A stretch of DNA of 60,107 nt from assembly GCF_002140175.1 (NCBI RefSeq), contig NZ_NGMO01000002.1:468619-528725 (forward strand). The letters are read 5' to 3'. This DNA comes from Candidatus Enterococcus wittei (GTDB lineage Bacteria; Bacillota; Bacilli; Lactobacillales; Enterococcaceae). This document shows positions 8,510 to 19,500 of this stretch, piece after piece (position 1 is the first letter of the stretch; each line of letters opens with the position of its first letter). The notes beneath the pieces were generated by a model. That model was not told the origin of the DNA, did not search any database, and worked only from the letters and a program-made list of their open reading frames with translations. The position numbers were made by a program, and so were the translations under genes.

Positions 8510-10227
8510 GTTTTAAAATGGATCGAAAAAAATATGCACAAATGTACGGTCCGATTGTTGGTGACAGCGTGCGTTTGGGAGATACCAATTTATTTGCAGC
8601 AATTGAAAAAGATTACACTGTTCATGGACAAGAAAGTCGATTTGGTGGCGGAAAAGTGTTACGTGATGGCATGGGTGTCAGCGCAACTGAAACCCGTCGT
8701 GATAATCCTTTAGTGGCAGATACGATTATTACCGATGCCACAATCATCGACTATACCGGTATTATTAAAGCCGATATTGGTATCAGAGATGGAAAAATCA
8801 TTGCCATTGGTAAAGGCGGAAATCCTGACAATATGGATAACGTTGATTTTGTTGTTGGGGCAAGTACAGAAGCTATTTCTGCCGAAGGGTTGATTGTTAC
8901 AGCCGGTGGATTAGATATCCATGTTCATTATATTTCTCCAGGATTAGCCCATGCAGCATTAGACAATGGGATTACTACATTATTTGGTGGCGGTACTGGT
9001 CCTGCAGACGGTACAAACTCTGCAACTGCTTCACCAGGTAAATGGCACATTCATCGCATGTTGCAATCAGCTGAAACATTACCAATCAATATGGGGGTAA
9101 TGGCTAAAGGAACAGGTGCCACAGAAGAACCAATCGCAGAACAAATCGAAGCAGGTGCGATGGGGATCAAAACACATGAAGACTGGGGAGCTACTTGTTC
9201 AGGAATTGATAACTCGCTAAAAGCTGCGGACGATTATGACGTCCAATTTGCGATCCATACGGATTCATTGAATGAAGGTGGATTCATTGGAGATACAATG
9301 AATGCTTTTGCAGGTAGAACAGTTCACACATTCCATACAGAAGGTGCTGGTGGGGGACATGCTCCTGACATCATGGTAGTTGCAGGTCATAAAAATATCT
9401 TGCCTTCTTCTACAAATCCTACCAACCCATTTACTAAAAATGAAATTAGTGAATTATTTGATATGGTTATGGTTTGTCACAACTTGGATCCTAAAATCCC
9501 TGAAGACGTAGCTTTCGCTGAATCACGTGTGCGTAAACAAACCATCGCTGCAGAAGATGTGTTACATGACATGGGTGCATTAAGTATCATGACTTCTGAT
9601 GCCATGGCTATGGGACGTGTTGGGGAAGTAGCAATGCGTTGCTGGCAACTTGCGCATAAGATGAAAGAACAACGTGGACCTTTAGAAGGCGACACTGAAT
9701 TTAATGATAATAATCGTATCAAACGGTATGTAGCTAAATATACGATTAACCCAGCCATTACTAACGGTGTTTCTGACTACATTGGTTCAGTAGAAGTAGG
9801 GAAATACGCGGACTTAGTTATTTGGACACCTGAAAAATTTGGTACAAAACCAAAAATGGTCTTAAAAATGGGAATGATCGCTTATGGCGTAATGGGTGAT
9901 GCAAGTTCTAGCTTACCAACTCCTCAACCTCGCATGATGAAAGATTTATTTGGAGCTTGTGGCAAAGCAGTAAAAGAAACAAGTATGACATTTGTTTCAC
10001 AATACGCCTATGACCATGGGATCAAAGAAGAAATTGGTTTGGAAAAAGTCGTGTTACCTGTGCATAATACTCGGAATTTAACAAAACGTGATATGAAGTT
10101 AAATAATTATTGCCCAGAAACGATTACCGTTGATCCACATACCTTTGAAGTGAAAATTGACGATGAATTGATTACTTGTGACCCAGAAGATACAGTTCCT
10201 CTTGCACAACGCTACTATCTATTCTAA
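8506..10227 (+). CDS. ureC: urease subunit alpha (catalytic)
   Basis: This 573-residue amidohydrolase-fold protein splits urea into ammonia and carbamate using two nickel ions. All ligands and key residues are present at a constant offset of five from the Klebsiella numbering: His139 and His141 (DIHVHYIS), carbamylated Lys222 ([10 protein letters not shown]), His251, His277, Asp365 (TSDAMAMG) and flap Cys324 (VCHNLDP). Nothing suggests inactivation. Four structural and accessory genes needed for nickel loading follow. The enzyme is cytoplasmic. Confidence 0.98.
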   Translation: MSFKMDRKKYAQMYGPIVGDSVRLGDTNLFAAIEKDYTVHGQESRFGGGKVLRDGMGVSATETRRDNPLVADTIITDATIIDYTGIIKADIGIRDGKIIAIGKGGNPDNMDNVDFVVGASTEAISAEGLIVTAGGLDIHVHYISPGLAHAALDNGITTLFGGGTGPADGTNSATASPGKWHIHRMLQSAETLPINMGVMAKGTGATEEPIAEQIEAGAMGIKTHEDWGATCSGIDNSLKAADDYDVQFAIHTDSLNEGGFIGDTMNAFAGRTVHTFHTEGAGGGHAPDIMVVAGHKNILPSSTNPTNPFTKNEISELFDMVMVCHNLDPKIPEDVAFAESRVRKQTIAAEDVLHDMGALSIMTSDAMAMGRVGEVAMRCWQLAHKMKEQRGPLEGDTEFNDNNRIKRYVAKYTINPAITNGVSDYIGSVEVGKYADLVIWTPEKFGTKPKMVLKMGMIAYGVMGDASSSLPTPQPRMMKDLFGACGKAVKETSMTFVSQYAYDHGIKEEIGLEKVVLPVHNTRNLTKRDMKLNNYCPETITVDPHTFEVKIDDELITCDPEDTVPLAQRYYLF

Positions 10228-10269
10228 TAAGTGCATGAAAAACTAGGATTCATCAAGGAACAAAGATGG

Positions 10270-10312
10270 GAACAATCGAAGAAAATGACTCGTTGATTTT
10301 CATCGATTGTTC
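10270..10312 (+). terminator. hairpin between ureC and ureE (attenuator or processing site)
   Basis: GAACAATCGA and TCGATTGTTC (10 bp), then one A-A mismatch, then GAAAAT and ATTTTC (6 bp) pair around a nine-base loop. The stem is followed by TCATTCTTAAAT, a weak T tract. It lies in the only large gap of the urease operon (141 bases). It may reduce read-through from structural to accessory genes, or stabilise the ureABC message. Confidence 0.6.
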
Positions 10313-10368
10313 TCATTCTTAAATTTAAAAATAGTTATTAAAAAAACAAGAGAGGTAGGAGGCACAAG

Positions 10369-10827
10369 ATGATATTTACGAACATATCAGGAAAAATAGA
10401 TGATTTGACGAATAAGGAAGATTATCATATCGAAGTGGCTGAGCTCGCTAGTGACGATTTATCGAAACGTGTGATTCGTGTGACTTCAGATCATGGGAAT
10501 GAATTTGGTATTCGCTTGTCAGATGAAAGTGATGAGTTGAAAAATGGTTCTTATTTTTTGATAGACGATAAAAATATCCTTGTTTTATCTGTTATACCTG
10601 AAAAAATGATAGTAATTAAGCCAAAAGATATAGATGAAATGGGAAAAATTGCTCATTTATTAGGGAATACCCACAAACCAATAGAAGTAGAAGACGGTAC
10701 AATAAAATTAGCGATTGATCCAGTTGTTCTTGATGTTTTGAATCACAGACAGATTGAATACCGTACGGAAAAAATCGCATTAAACAGTCCATTGAGACAT
10801 GTGAATCTTGCACACGCCCATGGATAA
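10369..10827 (+). CDS. ureE: urease nickel-delivery chaperone UreE
   Basis: This 152-residue protein has a peptide-binding N-terminal domain and a C-terminal metal-binding domain (NHRQIEYRTEKIALNSPLRHVNLAHAHG). A strong TAGGAGG (10356-10362) precedes the ATG. The C-terminus holds only a few histidines (HVNLAHAHG), not the long His tail of some homologues, so it probably binds nickel with low capacity and acts in delivery, not storage. It overlaps ureF. Confidence 0.92.
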   Translation: MIFTNISGKIDDLTNKEDYHIEVAELASDDLSKRVIRVTSDHGNEFGIRLSDESDELKNGSYFLIDDKNILVLSVIPEKMIVIKPKDIDEMGKIAHLLGNTHKPIEVEDGTIKLAIDPVVLDVLNHRQIEYRTEKIALNSPLRHVNLAHAHG

Positions 10828-11515
10828 GATGAAGTTATTACAATACCTTGAAGTGATCCAAGTATGTGATTCTACTTTTCCTATTGGAACATTCAATCAT
10901 TCTTATGGTATGGAAACCTATTTACGTGAAGACACAATCAATGATTCAAAAGCATTTGCACAGTGGCTAAAAGCCTATTTAGATACCCAATTTCGCTATG
11001 GCGAAGGGTTATTGATCAAATTATGTTATGAAAATCTTCCCCAAAATGTAGATGAACTGTGGACATATGACAAGATTATCACCCATTCCACGCAAGCTTT
11101 AGAAACAAGAAAAGGCACAAAGATGGTGGCTAAACAAATGATCCAGTTGATCCAATCGTTGTATTCGATCGAACTTCTAGATTACTATGAAAAACGGATC
11201 AACGAAGGACTTTCTCATGGTCACCCAGCGATTATTTTTGCGATTTTCACAAAAGAGCTAGGTTTAAGTGTTTCTGAATCGATTTGTTTTTATGGCTACA
11301 GCATTCTTTCAACCATGATTCAAAATGCAGTCCGCGCGATCCCGTTAGGACAAAAAGATGGTCAGCTGATATTATCTCAATTATTTCCTGAATTAGTGGA
11401 CTTATCAGAAAGTATCAACGATTTAGACCGTTCTTATTTAGGAGCAATGATGCCTGGTATTGAATTAGCACAAATTAGACATGAAACACAAATGTTTCGA
11501 TTATTTATGTCATAG
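10820..11515 (+). CDS. ureF: urease accessory protein UreF
   Basis: This 231-residue helical protein has the family pattern VCDSTFPIGTFNHSYGMETYLRE near the N-terminus. It acts with UreD and UreG in the pre-activation complex on apo-urease. The chosen ATG lies 8 bases inside ureE. An in-frame TTG at 10808 and an ATG at 10829 are alternatives. None has a strong ribosome site, so coupling to ureE translation is likely. Confidence 0.92.
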   Translation: MDKMKLLQYLEVIQVCDSTFPIGTFNHSYGMETYLREDTINDSKAFAQWLKAYLDTQFRYGEGLLIKLCYENLPQNVDELWTYDKIITHSTQALETRKGTKMVAKQMIQLIQSLYSIELLDYYEKRINEGLSHGHPAIIFAIFTKELGLSVSESICFYGYSILSTMIQNAVRAIPLGQKDGQLILSQLFPELVDLSESINDLDRSYLGAMMPGIELAQIRHETQMFRLFMS

Positions 11516-11533
11516 AAAAGGAAGGAATCAAGG

Positions 11534-12151
11534 ATGAGTAAAGAAATAGTGATTGGCGTAGGCGGTCCTGTAGGATCAGGAAAAACGCTTTTAATTGAAC
11601 GATTAACCCGTGAATTGAGCAAAGAATTTGAAATTGGGGTAATTACAAATGACATTTACACCAAAGAAGATGCCCAATTTTTAACAAAAAATTCAGTATT
11701 ACCTGCAGATCGGATTATTGGTGTAGAAACTGGTGGCTGTCCACATACAGCGATCCGAGAAGATGCTTCTATGAATTTTTCAGCCATCGAAGAATTGAAC
11801 CGTCGTTTTCCTAATTTAGATATCATCTTTTTGGAAAGTGGTGGCGATAACCTAGCTGCAACTTTTAGTCCTGATTTAGTTGATTTTTCTATTTATATCA
11901 TTGACGTCGCTCAAGGAGAAAAAATCCCTAGAAAAGCAGGTCAAGGGATGATCAAAAGTGATTTGTTCATCATCAATAAAACTGATTTAGCTCCTTTTGT
12001 AGGTGCGGATCTTGACATAATGAAAAAAGATACATCGGTATTTAGAAAAGAAGGGTCCTTTTTATTCACAGATTTGAAGAAACAAGAAGGGTTAAAAGAA
12101 GTGGAAGACTGGATACGCAAAAACTGTTTACTTGAGGATTTAGCAAAATGA
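11534..12151 (+). CDS. ureG: urease accessory GTPase UreG
   Basis: This 205-residue SIMIBI-class GTPase has the P-loop GGPVGSGKT (residues 9-17), the metal-binding CPH motif ([11 protein letters not shown]) and the NKTD guanine-specificity motif. It couples GTP hydrolysis to nickel insertion. It has no His-rich N-terminus. GGAAGGA precedes the ATG. Its stop overlaps ureD by four bases (ATGA). Confidence 0.96.
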   Translation: MSKEIVIGVGGPVGSGKTLLIERLTRELSKEFEIGVITNDIYTKEDAQFLTKNSVLPADRIIGVETGGCPHTAIREDASMNFSAIEELNRRFPNLDIIFLESGGDNLAATFSPDLVDFSIYIIDVAQGEKIPRKAGQGMIKSDLFIINKTDLAPFVGADLDIMKKDTSVFRKEGSFLFTDLKKQEGLKEVEDWIRKNCLLEDLAK

Positions 12152-12969
12152 GCGAAAAAGTCGATGGAATGGTGGATCTACTTTTTTCGAATGTTACTGA
12201 ACGAACGATTGCGAAAAAAGTCTACCACGAAGGAAATTCAAGAGTCTCTTCAAATGTGGAATTACTAACAGAAGGAACCCCATGTTACTATCTGATCAGT
12301 ACTGGTGGGGGCTTTGTAGAAGGGGAAACCTATGAAACCAATATTGAAGTTTCAGATGGCGCTCATGTCATTGTAAAAAATCAAACCCCTACTTATGTTT
12401 ACAAATGTGAAAATGGCAAACGAACGACCCAAAATACAACAGTGCATGTCACAAATGGTTTTTTAGAATACTTGACTCATGAAGTCATCCCTTACCAATA
12501 TGCAATCTATGATCAAGATACGCAAATCAAGATGGATCAAAACTCTACTCTAGTCTATTCAGATGGGATAACAGCTGGATGGTCGCAAGATGAACAGACA
12601 TTTACGTTCAATGAGGTAAGACAGAAAACAAAAATCTTTATGGAAAATGAACTGATTTTCAATGACTATTTGTTCTTACAACCAGAAAAACAACCAATCA
12701 CAGAATTAGGTTATTTCGAAGGCAATACAAATTACAATACATTGATTATTATTGATCCAGCCATTGATGAAACATTTATACAAGAGCTTCGATCAGAGTT
12801 GGAAAAAGAAGGATCCGATTTGCGTTACGGACTGTCTTTATTATCCATCCCAGGCTTTGTTCTACGTGTACTAGGTCATTCAGCACATGAAAACAAACAA
12901 TTGATTTATTCTGCCCTCAATTATTTTAGAGGAAAATATCATCAACTTCCCCCATTAGAAAATCAATAG
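12148..12969 (+). CDS. ureD: urease accessory protein UreD (UreH)
   Basis: This 273-residue beta-rich scaffold protein has the family features [19 protein letters not shown] and [12 protein letters not shown]. It forms the complex with UreF and UreG that carries nickel to the active site. In this operon ureD is last, as in many Firmicutes. Its four-base overlap with ureG indicates coupling. The two fluoride channel genes follow after a 20-base gap. Confidence 0.93.
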   Translation: MSEKVDGMVDLLFSNVTERTIAKKVYHEGNSRVSSNVELLTEGTPCYYLISTGGGFVEGETYETNIEVSDGAHVIVKNQTPTYVYKCENGKRTTQNTTVHVTNGFLEYLTHEVIPYQYAIYDQDTQIKMDQNSTLVYSDGITAGWSQDEQTFTFNEVRQKTKIFMENELIFNDYLFLQPEKQPITELGYFEGNTNYNTLIIIDPAIDETFIQELRSELEKEGSDLRYGLSLLSIPGFVLRVLGHSAHENKQLIYSALNYFRGKYHQLPPLENQ

Positions 12970-12989
12970 TAAAAGAAGGCGTATGAACA

Positions 12990-13346
12990 ATGATTCAGTA
13001 TCTCTTAGTTGGAGCAGGCTGCTTTTTAGGTGGTTGTTTGCGGAATTTTTTTAGTAAGCAATGGAATAAAAGCAACAGAAGTTATCCCATCGGGACCTTC
13101 ATTGCCAATGTTTTAGGAGCTTTTCTGATTGGTCTCTTTTTTGCTCGTTTTTCGCAAGTAGCAACGTCCCTCTATCTATTTCTAGCAACTGGATTTTGCG
13201 GAGGATTGACGACCTTTTCTACCTTTAATTCTGAAGTGATCAATGATTTTATAAACGGGAACAGCGTAAAAGGTTTTTACTATTGGATGGGAAGTTTTTT
13301 CTGCTCGATTTTAGCTGTATTTTTAGGGCTGTTATGTGCGTATTAA
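12990..13346 (+). CDS. crcB: fluoride channel subunit FluC/CrcB (1)
   Basis: This 118-residue protein has four membrane helices and the CrcB hallmark GFCGGLTTFSTFNSE. It exports fluoride passively. It is one half of a tandem pair, as in Gram-positives that encode heterodimeric channels. It begins 20 bases after ureD and is probably part of the urease transcript. No fluoride riboswitch is seen before it. Fluoride inhibits urease, so its place in this operon may be functional (inference). Confidence 0.93.
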   Translation: MIQYLLVGAGCFLGGCLRNFFSKQWNKSNRSYPIGTFIANVLGAFLIGLFFARFSQVATSLYLFLATGFCGGLTTFSTFNSEVINDFINGNSVKGFYYWMGSFFCSILAVFLGLLCAY

Positions 13347-13367
13347 AAGACAAGGAAGGCAGATAGG

Positions 13368-13757
13368 ATGAAAAAAATTGAAAACTATCTAATAGTAGGT
13401 TTAGGTTGCTTTTTTGGTGGAATACTCCGTTACTTTTTTGAAACGTTATGGGTGCCAGATGCAGGTAGCTTTCCTATAGGCACTTTTGTTGCTGATTTTT
13501 TAGGTTGCTTGATCATGGGATTAGCTATCGGATATTTTGCGAAAAAGAAGCAAGCTTCAGCAACAATGAAACTATTTTTGACCACTGGCTTTTGTGGAGG
13601 TCTTACAACCTTTTCGTCATTTGCTTTAGAAGTAGATAAATTCTTGATGAATGACCTTGTAACCATGGCTGCCTATTATACAGTGATCAATTTAGTAGTG
13701 GGAATGCTCGCATTATTTTGCGGAATGAAACTGATCAAGTTTTTCGTTGGTAAATAA
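13368..13757 (+). CDS. crcB: fluoride channel subunit FluC/CrcB (2)
   Basis: This 129-residue second FluC subunit has GFCGGLTTFSSFALE in its third helix. The pair differ substantially outside this motif, as expected for a heterodimer. AAGGAAGG precedes the ATG and the gap to the first subunit is 21 bases. It ends the urease block; a strong hairpin follows at 13922. Confidence 0.93.
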   Translation: MKKIENYLIVGLGCFFGGILRYFFETLWVPDAGSFPIGTFVADFLGCLIMGLAIGYFAKKKQASATMKLFLTTGFCGGLTTFSSFALEVDKFLMNDLVTMAAYYTVINLVVGMLALFCGMKLIKFFVGK

Positions 13758-13921
13758 GTGTTTACCGAGTGTTTCTTGTAAAAATAAAATAGTAGAAATG
13801 GTCATCCAATAAAGAATAAAGAAGGCAAAAAAAGCCATGCAGAGAGTTTTAAATAGTTTTTTTACTTACCAAAGGCGGCTTCATAAGCATAGTCAACCAA
13901 ATATTATCGTATTAATTTTAT

Positions 13922-13960
13922 AAAAAAATGCACTTCCTTAAAAGGAAATGCATTTTTTTT
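13922..13960. terminator. bidirectional terminator between crcB pair and hydrolase gene
   Basis: AAAAAAATGCACTTCCTT pairs with AAGGAAATGCATTTTTTTT (one mismatch, two-base spacer), flanked by A and T tracts on either side. It serves the rightward urease operon and the leftward hydrolase/pucR operon. Confidence 0.88.
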
Positions 13961-13999
13961 TGCATTGAAATACTCTTTTTAAACGCATGTTTTCTTAAA

Positions 14000-14818
14000 C
14001 TAAAAGTTAGTTGTTTGATGCAACCAATCTGCCAGTTTTGTTAATACTTCTTGGACTTGTGGTTCTTTTGTTTGTTTTAAAAAGTCATGTTCTAGATCAT
14101 AAACGGGATAGAAAGTGCTGTTTGGTATTTGTTTACTGATTTTTTTACTGTAAGAAAAAGGGATCTCTTTATCTGTCGTACTGGCTGTACTAAAGCAAGG
14201 GGGAAAGTGTATCAGATCTGCTGGCTGAATGGTGAATTTTTCCTCCTCCTTACCTAGTAACCCATAATATTCAGGCAAACACCCATGTTGGTTTCCATAG
14301 TGATAAAGAAGTACGCGTGTAAATAAAGGATCATCTGCCACCTTGGTATGTTGATCAATGGTAGAGATTTCTGTTTCCGTGATTTGATGAGTGATGAGTG
14401 GTGATTGTTTCTGGAGATAATTAAAATCTGTATACCCATAAAAATTGATCAGAAATTTCGGTGCCTGTTGCTTTTGTGTTAGATATTTAGCTAACTGAAA
14501 CATAAGGTAGCTTCCGGCTGATCGCCCACAAAAACCAAAAGGCTGGTTCTGAATAAGTGTATCTTTCAATAAATTAAAACTCTCAATCAGGGTTCCAATG
14601 ATTTCTTCTAACGAAGAGTTAGGAGCTAATAAATAATCCAAGGCTAAAATGGTGTATCCTTTGCTCACAAAAAGTTCCTTTAAAGATTCAGGTAAGTCAT
14701 TTTTGGAGCCATAAATCAGTCCCCCACCATGGAAATAAAAAATATATTTAGGTGTTTCTTGTGCGGCAGGATAGATCGTAACGGACAATCCATTAGCCAG
14801 TTGTTTTGTTTCTTTCAT
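14000..14818 (-). CDS. alpha/beta hydrolase (HSL/esterase type)
   Basis: This 272-residue hydrolase has the oxyanion motif HGGG (YFHGGGLIYGSK) and the nucleophile elbow G-R-S-A-G (GFCGRSAGSYL). A plausible catalytic His lies in YDLEHDFL near the C-terminus. It probably hydrolyses an ester or amide. The start at 14818 has GAGGAG eight bases upstream; a Met two codons earlier is too close to it. It overlaps the end of pucR by about 26 bases and is co-transcribed with it. A link to ureide metabolism is only suggested by context. Confidence 0.8.
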   Translation of the reverse strand: MKETKQLANGLSVTIYPAAQETPKYIFYFHGGGLIYGSKNDLPESLKELFVSKGYTILALDYLLAPNSSLEEIIGTLIESFNLLKDTLIQNQPFGFCGRSAGSYLMFQLAKYLTQKQQAPKFLINFYGYTDFNYLQKQSPLITHQITETEISTIDQHTKVADDPLFTRVLLYHYGNQHGCLPEYYGLLGKEEEKFTIQPADLIHFPPCFSTASTTDKEIPFSYSKKISKQIPNSTFYPVYDLEHDFLKQTKEPQVQEVLTKLADWLHQTTNF

Positions 14819-16385
14819 GTGCATGACTCCTCATCTTGATAATATAAGAACCTATCTCATGGTTGACCATTTGCAATGAATTCGTAAAATCGATGGATAA
14901 TAATTCTTCTACTTTATGAAGACGGTAGCGTATGGTTTTAGCATGTAAGAACATTGCCTCTGCTGTTTGTTTATAATTTCGATTATGTTGTAGAAAACAA
15001 TAGAAGGTTTCAAATAATTCATAATCTGTTTGAGCAAGTTGTTCTAGTTTTTTCGGGATGATTTCTTCTACTGCAGCAAATTGTTCCTCTTTCGTAAAAT
15101 GTTTGAAGATTCCTATATCTTCTGAAGTAACAACTGGCCCACTGTAGAATTGCTCGTTGAAATTTAAAATATCTAGACATTCAAACAACAATTCTTTGAT
15201 AGCTTGTCGAGGTTTTAAGCTACTGATCGCAAATGTAACTTGGTCGTTTTCTTGCAAAATTTCTTCTACTAATCGATAAATTTGATCTTTCGTTATAGGA
15301 CCATCTTTCTGATCAAAGTTATATAAAATGGCAGAATAATGATGCTGATCGAAGAAGATTGCCTCTTTTTTTAAGGTCCGCAAAATTGCAAGAATCCTAT
15401 TTTTCATTAATTGTGTTTGCATATCTTTGGTGAAAAAGACGATCGTCTGATAAGAATCTTTGGACTGCATGTGCACTTCTTGCAGTAAACTTGTCAATTC
15501 TTCTGGGTTTTTAGGCGTATTTTGTAAGATTGCATCAGCCAAGTTATTAAGACGATTATACCGTTCTTTTCGCAATAGACTTTCTGTGTTGAACTTTTCC
15601 TGCAGGGCATCAATAGCATTTTCAATGATCACTAGATCGGTTTCTTTGATCGTGGCATTGTTTAGATATACAAGAAGTAAACAGTGGGAAGAGTAATTAT
15701 TGAAAATCGAAACTTCTAATGCAAATTGTTTCTTCGAGTCTTTATGGGAATATAAGGTTAATAACGAATAATCATTTTTCATGAAATCCGTTTGGTTCAA
15801 GACTTCTCGAGAGAAAACGATGGCATCGTTTGGAATGTTTCCCTCGGTGATTTCTATTTCTTTATCAATCATTTTTAAAGAAACAGGCAATTTGATGATC
15901 TGACTAAATTCCTGCATAATCGTTTCCAATGAAGAGTATTGTTTTTCTAAACGGTTGAAACGTTGACGAACTTCATAGTACGTACGCAAGATATGGGATT
16001 GTGCATTTAAAAGTGGTTCATAAATGGTTAACAGAATCTTTTCGTAGCTGATTTCTTGACTGATCTTGATCAAAGGAATCTCATATTTGAAACAAAGTTC
16101 AATAAACCAATCAGGTATAATTTTGATGAAACGATCGGTTTTCAAGACTAATCCGCTAATCCCAATGCGATACATCTTGATAAAAAAGCCTTCTAATTCT
16201 TCTTTCGATAAATCATTTAAGGCGTAAAAAGAAGTCAAAATCAGTTGATTTTTTTTGCTCCAAGTTTCAATATCGATGGCTTCTAGGACCATTGCTGTAT
16301 CTACTTCATTGTTTAAGCCAATATCTCTCGTTAAAATCTTACCTTTTTTTAACTCTCCTAGCGACAATAACTCCTTTAATTTCAT
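14793..16385 (-). CDS. pucR: PucR-family transcriptional regulator
   Basis: This 530-residue regulator has an N-terminal PucR-type sensory domain (LKELLSLGELKKGKILTRDIG) and a C-terminal HTH_30 domain (NRNYKQTAEAMFLHAKTIRYRLHKVEELL). The start at 16385 follows AAGGAG on the minus strand; a 14-codon upstream extension is not supported. PucR proteins commonly control purine and ureide catabolism. The divergent allFG operon starts 120 bases away, so control of that operon and of itself is likely (inference). Confidence 0.88.
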   Translation of the reverse strand: MKLKELLSLGELKKGKILTRDIGLNNEVDTAMVLEAIDIETWSKKNQLILTSFYALNDLSKEELEGFFIKMYRIGISGLVLKTDRFIKIIPDWFIELCFKYEIPLIKISQEISYEKILLTIYEPLLNAQSHILRTYYEVRQRFNRLEKQYSSLETIMQEFSQIIKLPVSLKMIDKEIEITEGNIPNDAIVFSREVLNQTDFMKNDYSLLTLYSHKDSKKQFALEVSIFNNYSSHCLLLVYLNNATIKETDLVIIENAIDALQEKFNTESLLRKERYNRLNNLADAILQNTPKNPEELTSLLQEVHMQSKDSYQTIVFFTKDMQTQLMKNRILAILRTLKKEAIFFDQHHYSAILYNFDQKDGPITKDQIYRLVEEILQENDQVTFAISSLKPRQAIKELLFECLDILNFNEQFYSGPVVTSEDIGIFKHFTKEEQFAAVEEIIPKKLEQLAQTDYELFETFYCFLQHNRNYKQTAEAMFLHAKTIRYRLHKVEELLSIDFTNSLQMVNHEIGSYIIKMRSHAHERNKTTG

Positions 16386-16505
16386 GTTCTTCTCCTTTTT
16401 CCCTGTTATGGATAAAAAGTATAGCATTTTTTTAGAAAAACGTCCGATGAAAACACTTTCTTATTATTCTACAATGGCAGTGTAAGTATGATAAGGAGGA
16501 TGGTT

Positions 16506-19500
16506 ATGTTAGAAACAGTAGTGCTAAAAAATAATTATCAAGACTCGATCAATTTGATGCTTTTAACAAATAAGATCAATTCACTGGATGAAGTCAAAAT
16601 GAGTCAAATCATGATGGGAACAGATGCGAATAAAGATATTTTGAATAATACGTCTTTGTTGACTGAAGAAGCGAAGGCCGCATCTGCGAACGATATGATG
16701 ATCGTAGTAGATAGTGAAAGTGAAACAGTTATGGAAAAAGTGATGCCCTTAATTGATGACTTTTTAGCGGATCTATCAGCCAAAAATACAGAGCAACAGC
16801 AAAAATCAGCAACCACTTGGAAAGAAGCCCTTGAACAATTGCCCAATGCAAATGTGGCATTGTTTAGTATCCCTGGTGAATACGGGGCATCAGAAATGGA
16901 ACGTGCCTTGAAAAATAATTTACATGTGTTCTCCTTTACAGACAATATTGCGATTGAAGACGAGATTCGTTTAAAACAGTTGGCTCATCAAAAAGGTTTA
17001 TTGATGATGGGGCCGGATTGTGGAACAGGTATTTTATCTAGTACGCCAATTGCCTTTACGAATGTCGTCTCCCCTGGAAATATCGGTGTGGTTGGGGCAT
17101 CAGGGACAGGAATCCAAGAAGTGACCACGATTATTGATCGTTTAGGCGGTGGTGTCGTCCATGCCATCGGTACAGGAGGGCGTGACTTAAGTGATCAAGT
17201 CGGCGCCATTACTGTCAAAGATGCGATTGTAGCTCTTGAAAATCATGAGCCGACAGACGTGATTTGTGTGATTTCTAAACCACCTGCAAAAGAAGTCCGT
17301 GATGAAGTAGTGCAATTATTGCAAAGTATTTCTAAACCAGTTGTTGCCATTTTCTTAGGAGAAAAACCAACGAATCATGAGGGAAAAGTCTATTTAGCAC
17401 ATACATTAGAAGAAACAGCGCAAATCGCCGTGGATCTAGCAAACGAAGAAACAGTGAAAAAGAATTATTTTGAACCAGTTGTTGCGCCTAATGTCGCTCA
17501 ACTATCCGAAGATAAAGTAGTCAAAGGATTATATTCTGGTGGAACATTAGCAGCAGAAGCGGGAATGTTGATCTCAGAAGCGTTGGATCTAGGTGGGCTT
17601 GTAAAATCAGAAGGGTATGTGTTGAAATCACATGGTTATGAAGTGATTGATCTAGGCGATGATCGATACACACAAGGAAAACCCCATCCAATGATCGATC
17701 CAGAAGTACGGATCAGTAAAATTCACGAATATGCTAAAGATGAAAACACAGGTGTCATTTTATTTGATGTAGTTTTAGGTTATGGTGCCCACGAAGATAT
17801 GGTGGGGGCGTTATTACCAGCCATTCAAGAAGCACAAACCGAAGCAAAAGCTGCAGGACGTGATCTTTATTTTGTAGCAACGGTGTGTGGGACAACGAAA
17901 GATCCTCAAAATTATCAACGCTCGATTGAACGTTTGCAATCAGCAGGTGTTTTTGTAGAAAAGAGCAATGCCAAAGCTGTCCAACTCGCTTTAATGCTAA
18001 AAGGAATCGAATGTTCAGAAGCAGATAAAGAAGTGATCCCTTATGAAGGAACGACTGTAGAGGTACCGCTACCAAGTGATCAAGTGATGGAATTAGTGAC
18101 AACGAAACCAAGAATCATCAATATTGGACTGCCTAGCTTCACAGAATCGATTCTTGAATATAAAGGGGAAGCTGTCCAATTTGATTGGCGCCCACGAGCG
18201 AGTGGCAATAAGAAAATGATTCGGATTTTAGATGCACTAGAGGAATATGAAGAAAAAATCCAAGAAGAAAACCATCAAGTGACAGACAAAATGAAGAACG
18301 CGCAACCTTTCTTAGTGGATGTCGTTCCTGCAAAATCAGTGATTCCTGAATTGAATGATCCAAACCATAAAACGTTGCTTCACGCGGGACCGCCAATTCA
18401 TTGGTCTGAAATGACTGGACCGATGAAAGGGGCTTGTTTAGGAGCTGCCTTATTTGAACGTTGGGCAGAAAATGAAGAACAGGCGTTAAAATTGTTCGAG
18501 GCAGAAGAGGTACGCTTTATGCCTTGTCACCATGTGAAAGCAGTCGGCCCTATGGGTGGGATCACCTCTGGAAATATGCCAGTAGCTGTGGTGGAAAATC
18601 GACTAGCAGGAAATGAAGCCTATTGTATTTTGAATGAAGGAATTGGGAAAGTTTTACGTTTTGGTGCGTATTCTCAAGAAGTGGTCGATCGCCTTGACTG
18701 GATCAAAGAGGTGCTTGGTCCAACGCTTAGTCAAGCTTTAGCATTGACAGAAGATGGCCTGAACTTAAATGTGTTGATTGCCCGCTCTATTACGATGGGA
18801 GATGAGTTCCATCAAAGAAACATTGCGGCCTCGTTGAACTTTTTAAAGGAACTTGCCCCTTTAATTATCCAAACAACGATTGCAGAAGAACAAAAATACG
18901 AAGTCATCAAATTTTTAGCAGATACAGATCAATTTTTCTTGAATATCATGATGGCCACAGGAAAAGCGATTGTAGATGCTGCCCGTAAAGATGCGAAAGG
19001 AACAATCGTAACCACGATGACCCGTAATGGTGTGGATTTCGGGATCCGTATTGCTGAGTCAGGGGATAAATGGCATTGTGCCCCCGTCAATACACCAAAA
19101 GGGTTATACTTCACTGGTTTTGATGAAGAAGACGGAAATCCAGATATCGGAGACAGCGCAATCACGGAAACAGTTGGAGTTGGTGCAATGGCAATGGTGG
19201 CTGCGCCGGGAGTTACACGATTTGTGGGAGCAGGCGGATTTGAAGATGCTTTAGCAACCTCGAATGAAATGGCGAAAATATGTGAAGGGCATAATCCAAC
19301 ATTCTCCATTCCAACTTGGGATTTCCAAGGGACTTGTTTAGGCATTGATATTCGTAAAGTAGTAGAAACAGGAATCACACCAGTTATCAATACCGGCATC
19401 GCCCACAAAAATCCAGGAGTAGGACAAATTGGGGCAGGAACGGTCAGAGCACCTTTAGCCTGCTTTGAACATGCTTTGGAAGATTATGCAAGAGAATTGG

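Noticed and set aside
8506-10227. Possible urease inactivation from the unusual SDAMAMG stretch
   Set aside because: The metal-binding Asp365 and all other ligands are present; neighbouring substitutions are tolerated variants.
12970-13000. Fluoride riboswitch before crcB
   Set aside because: The 20-base gap is too short for the riboswitch.
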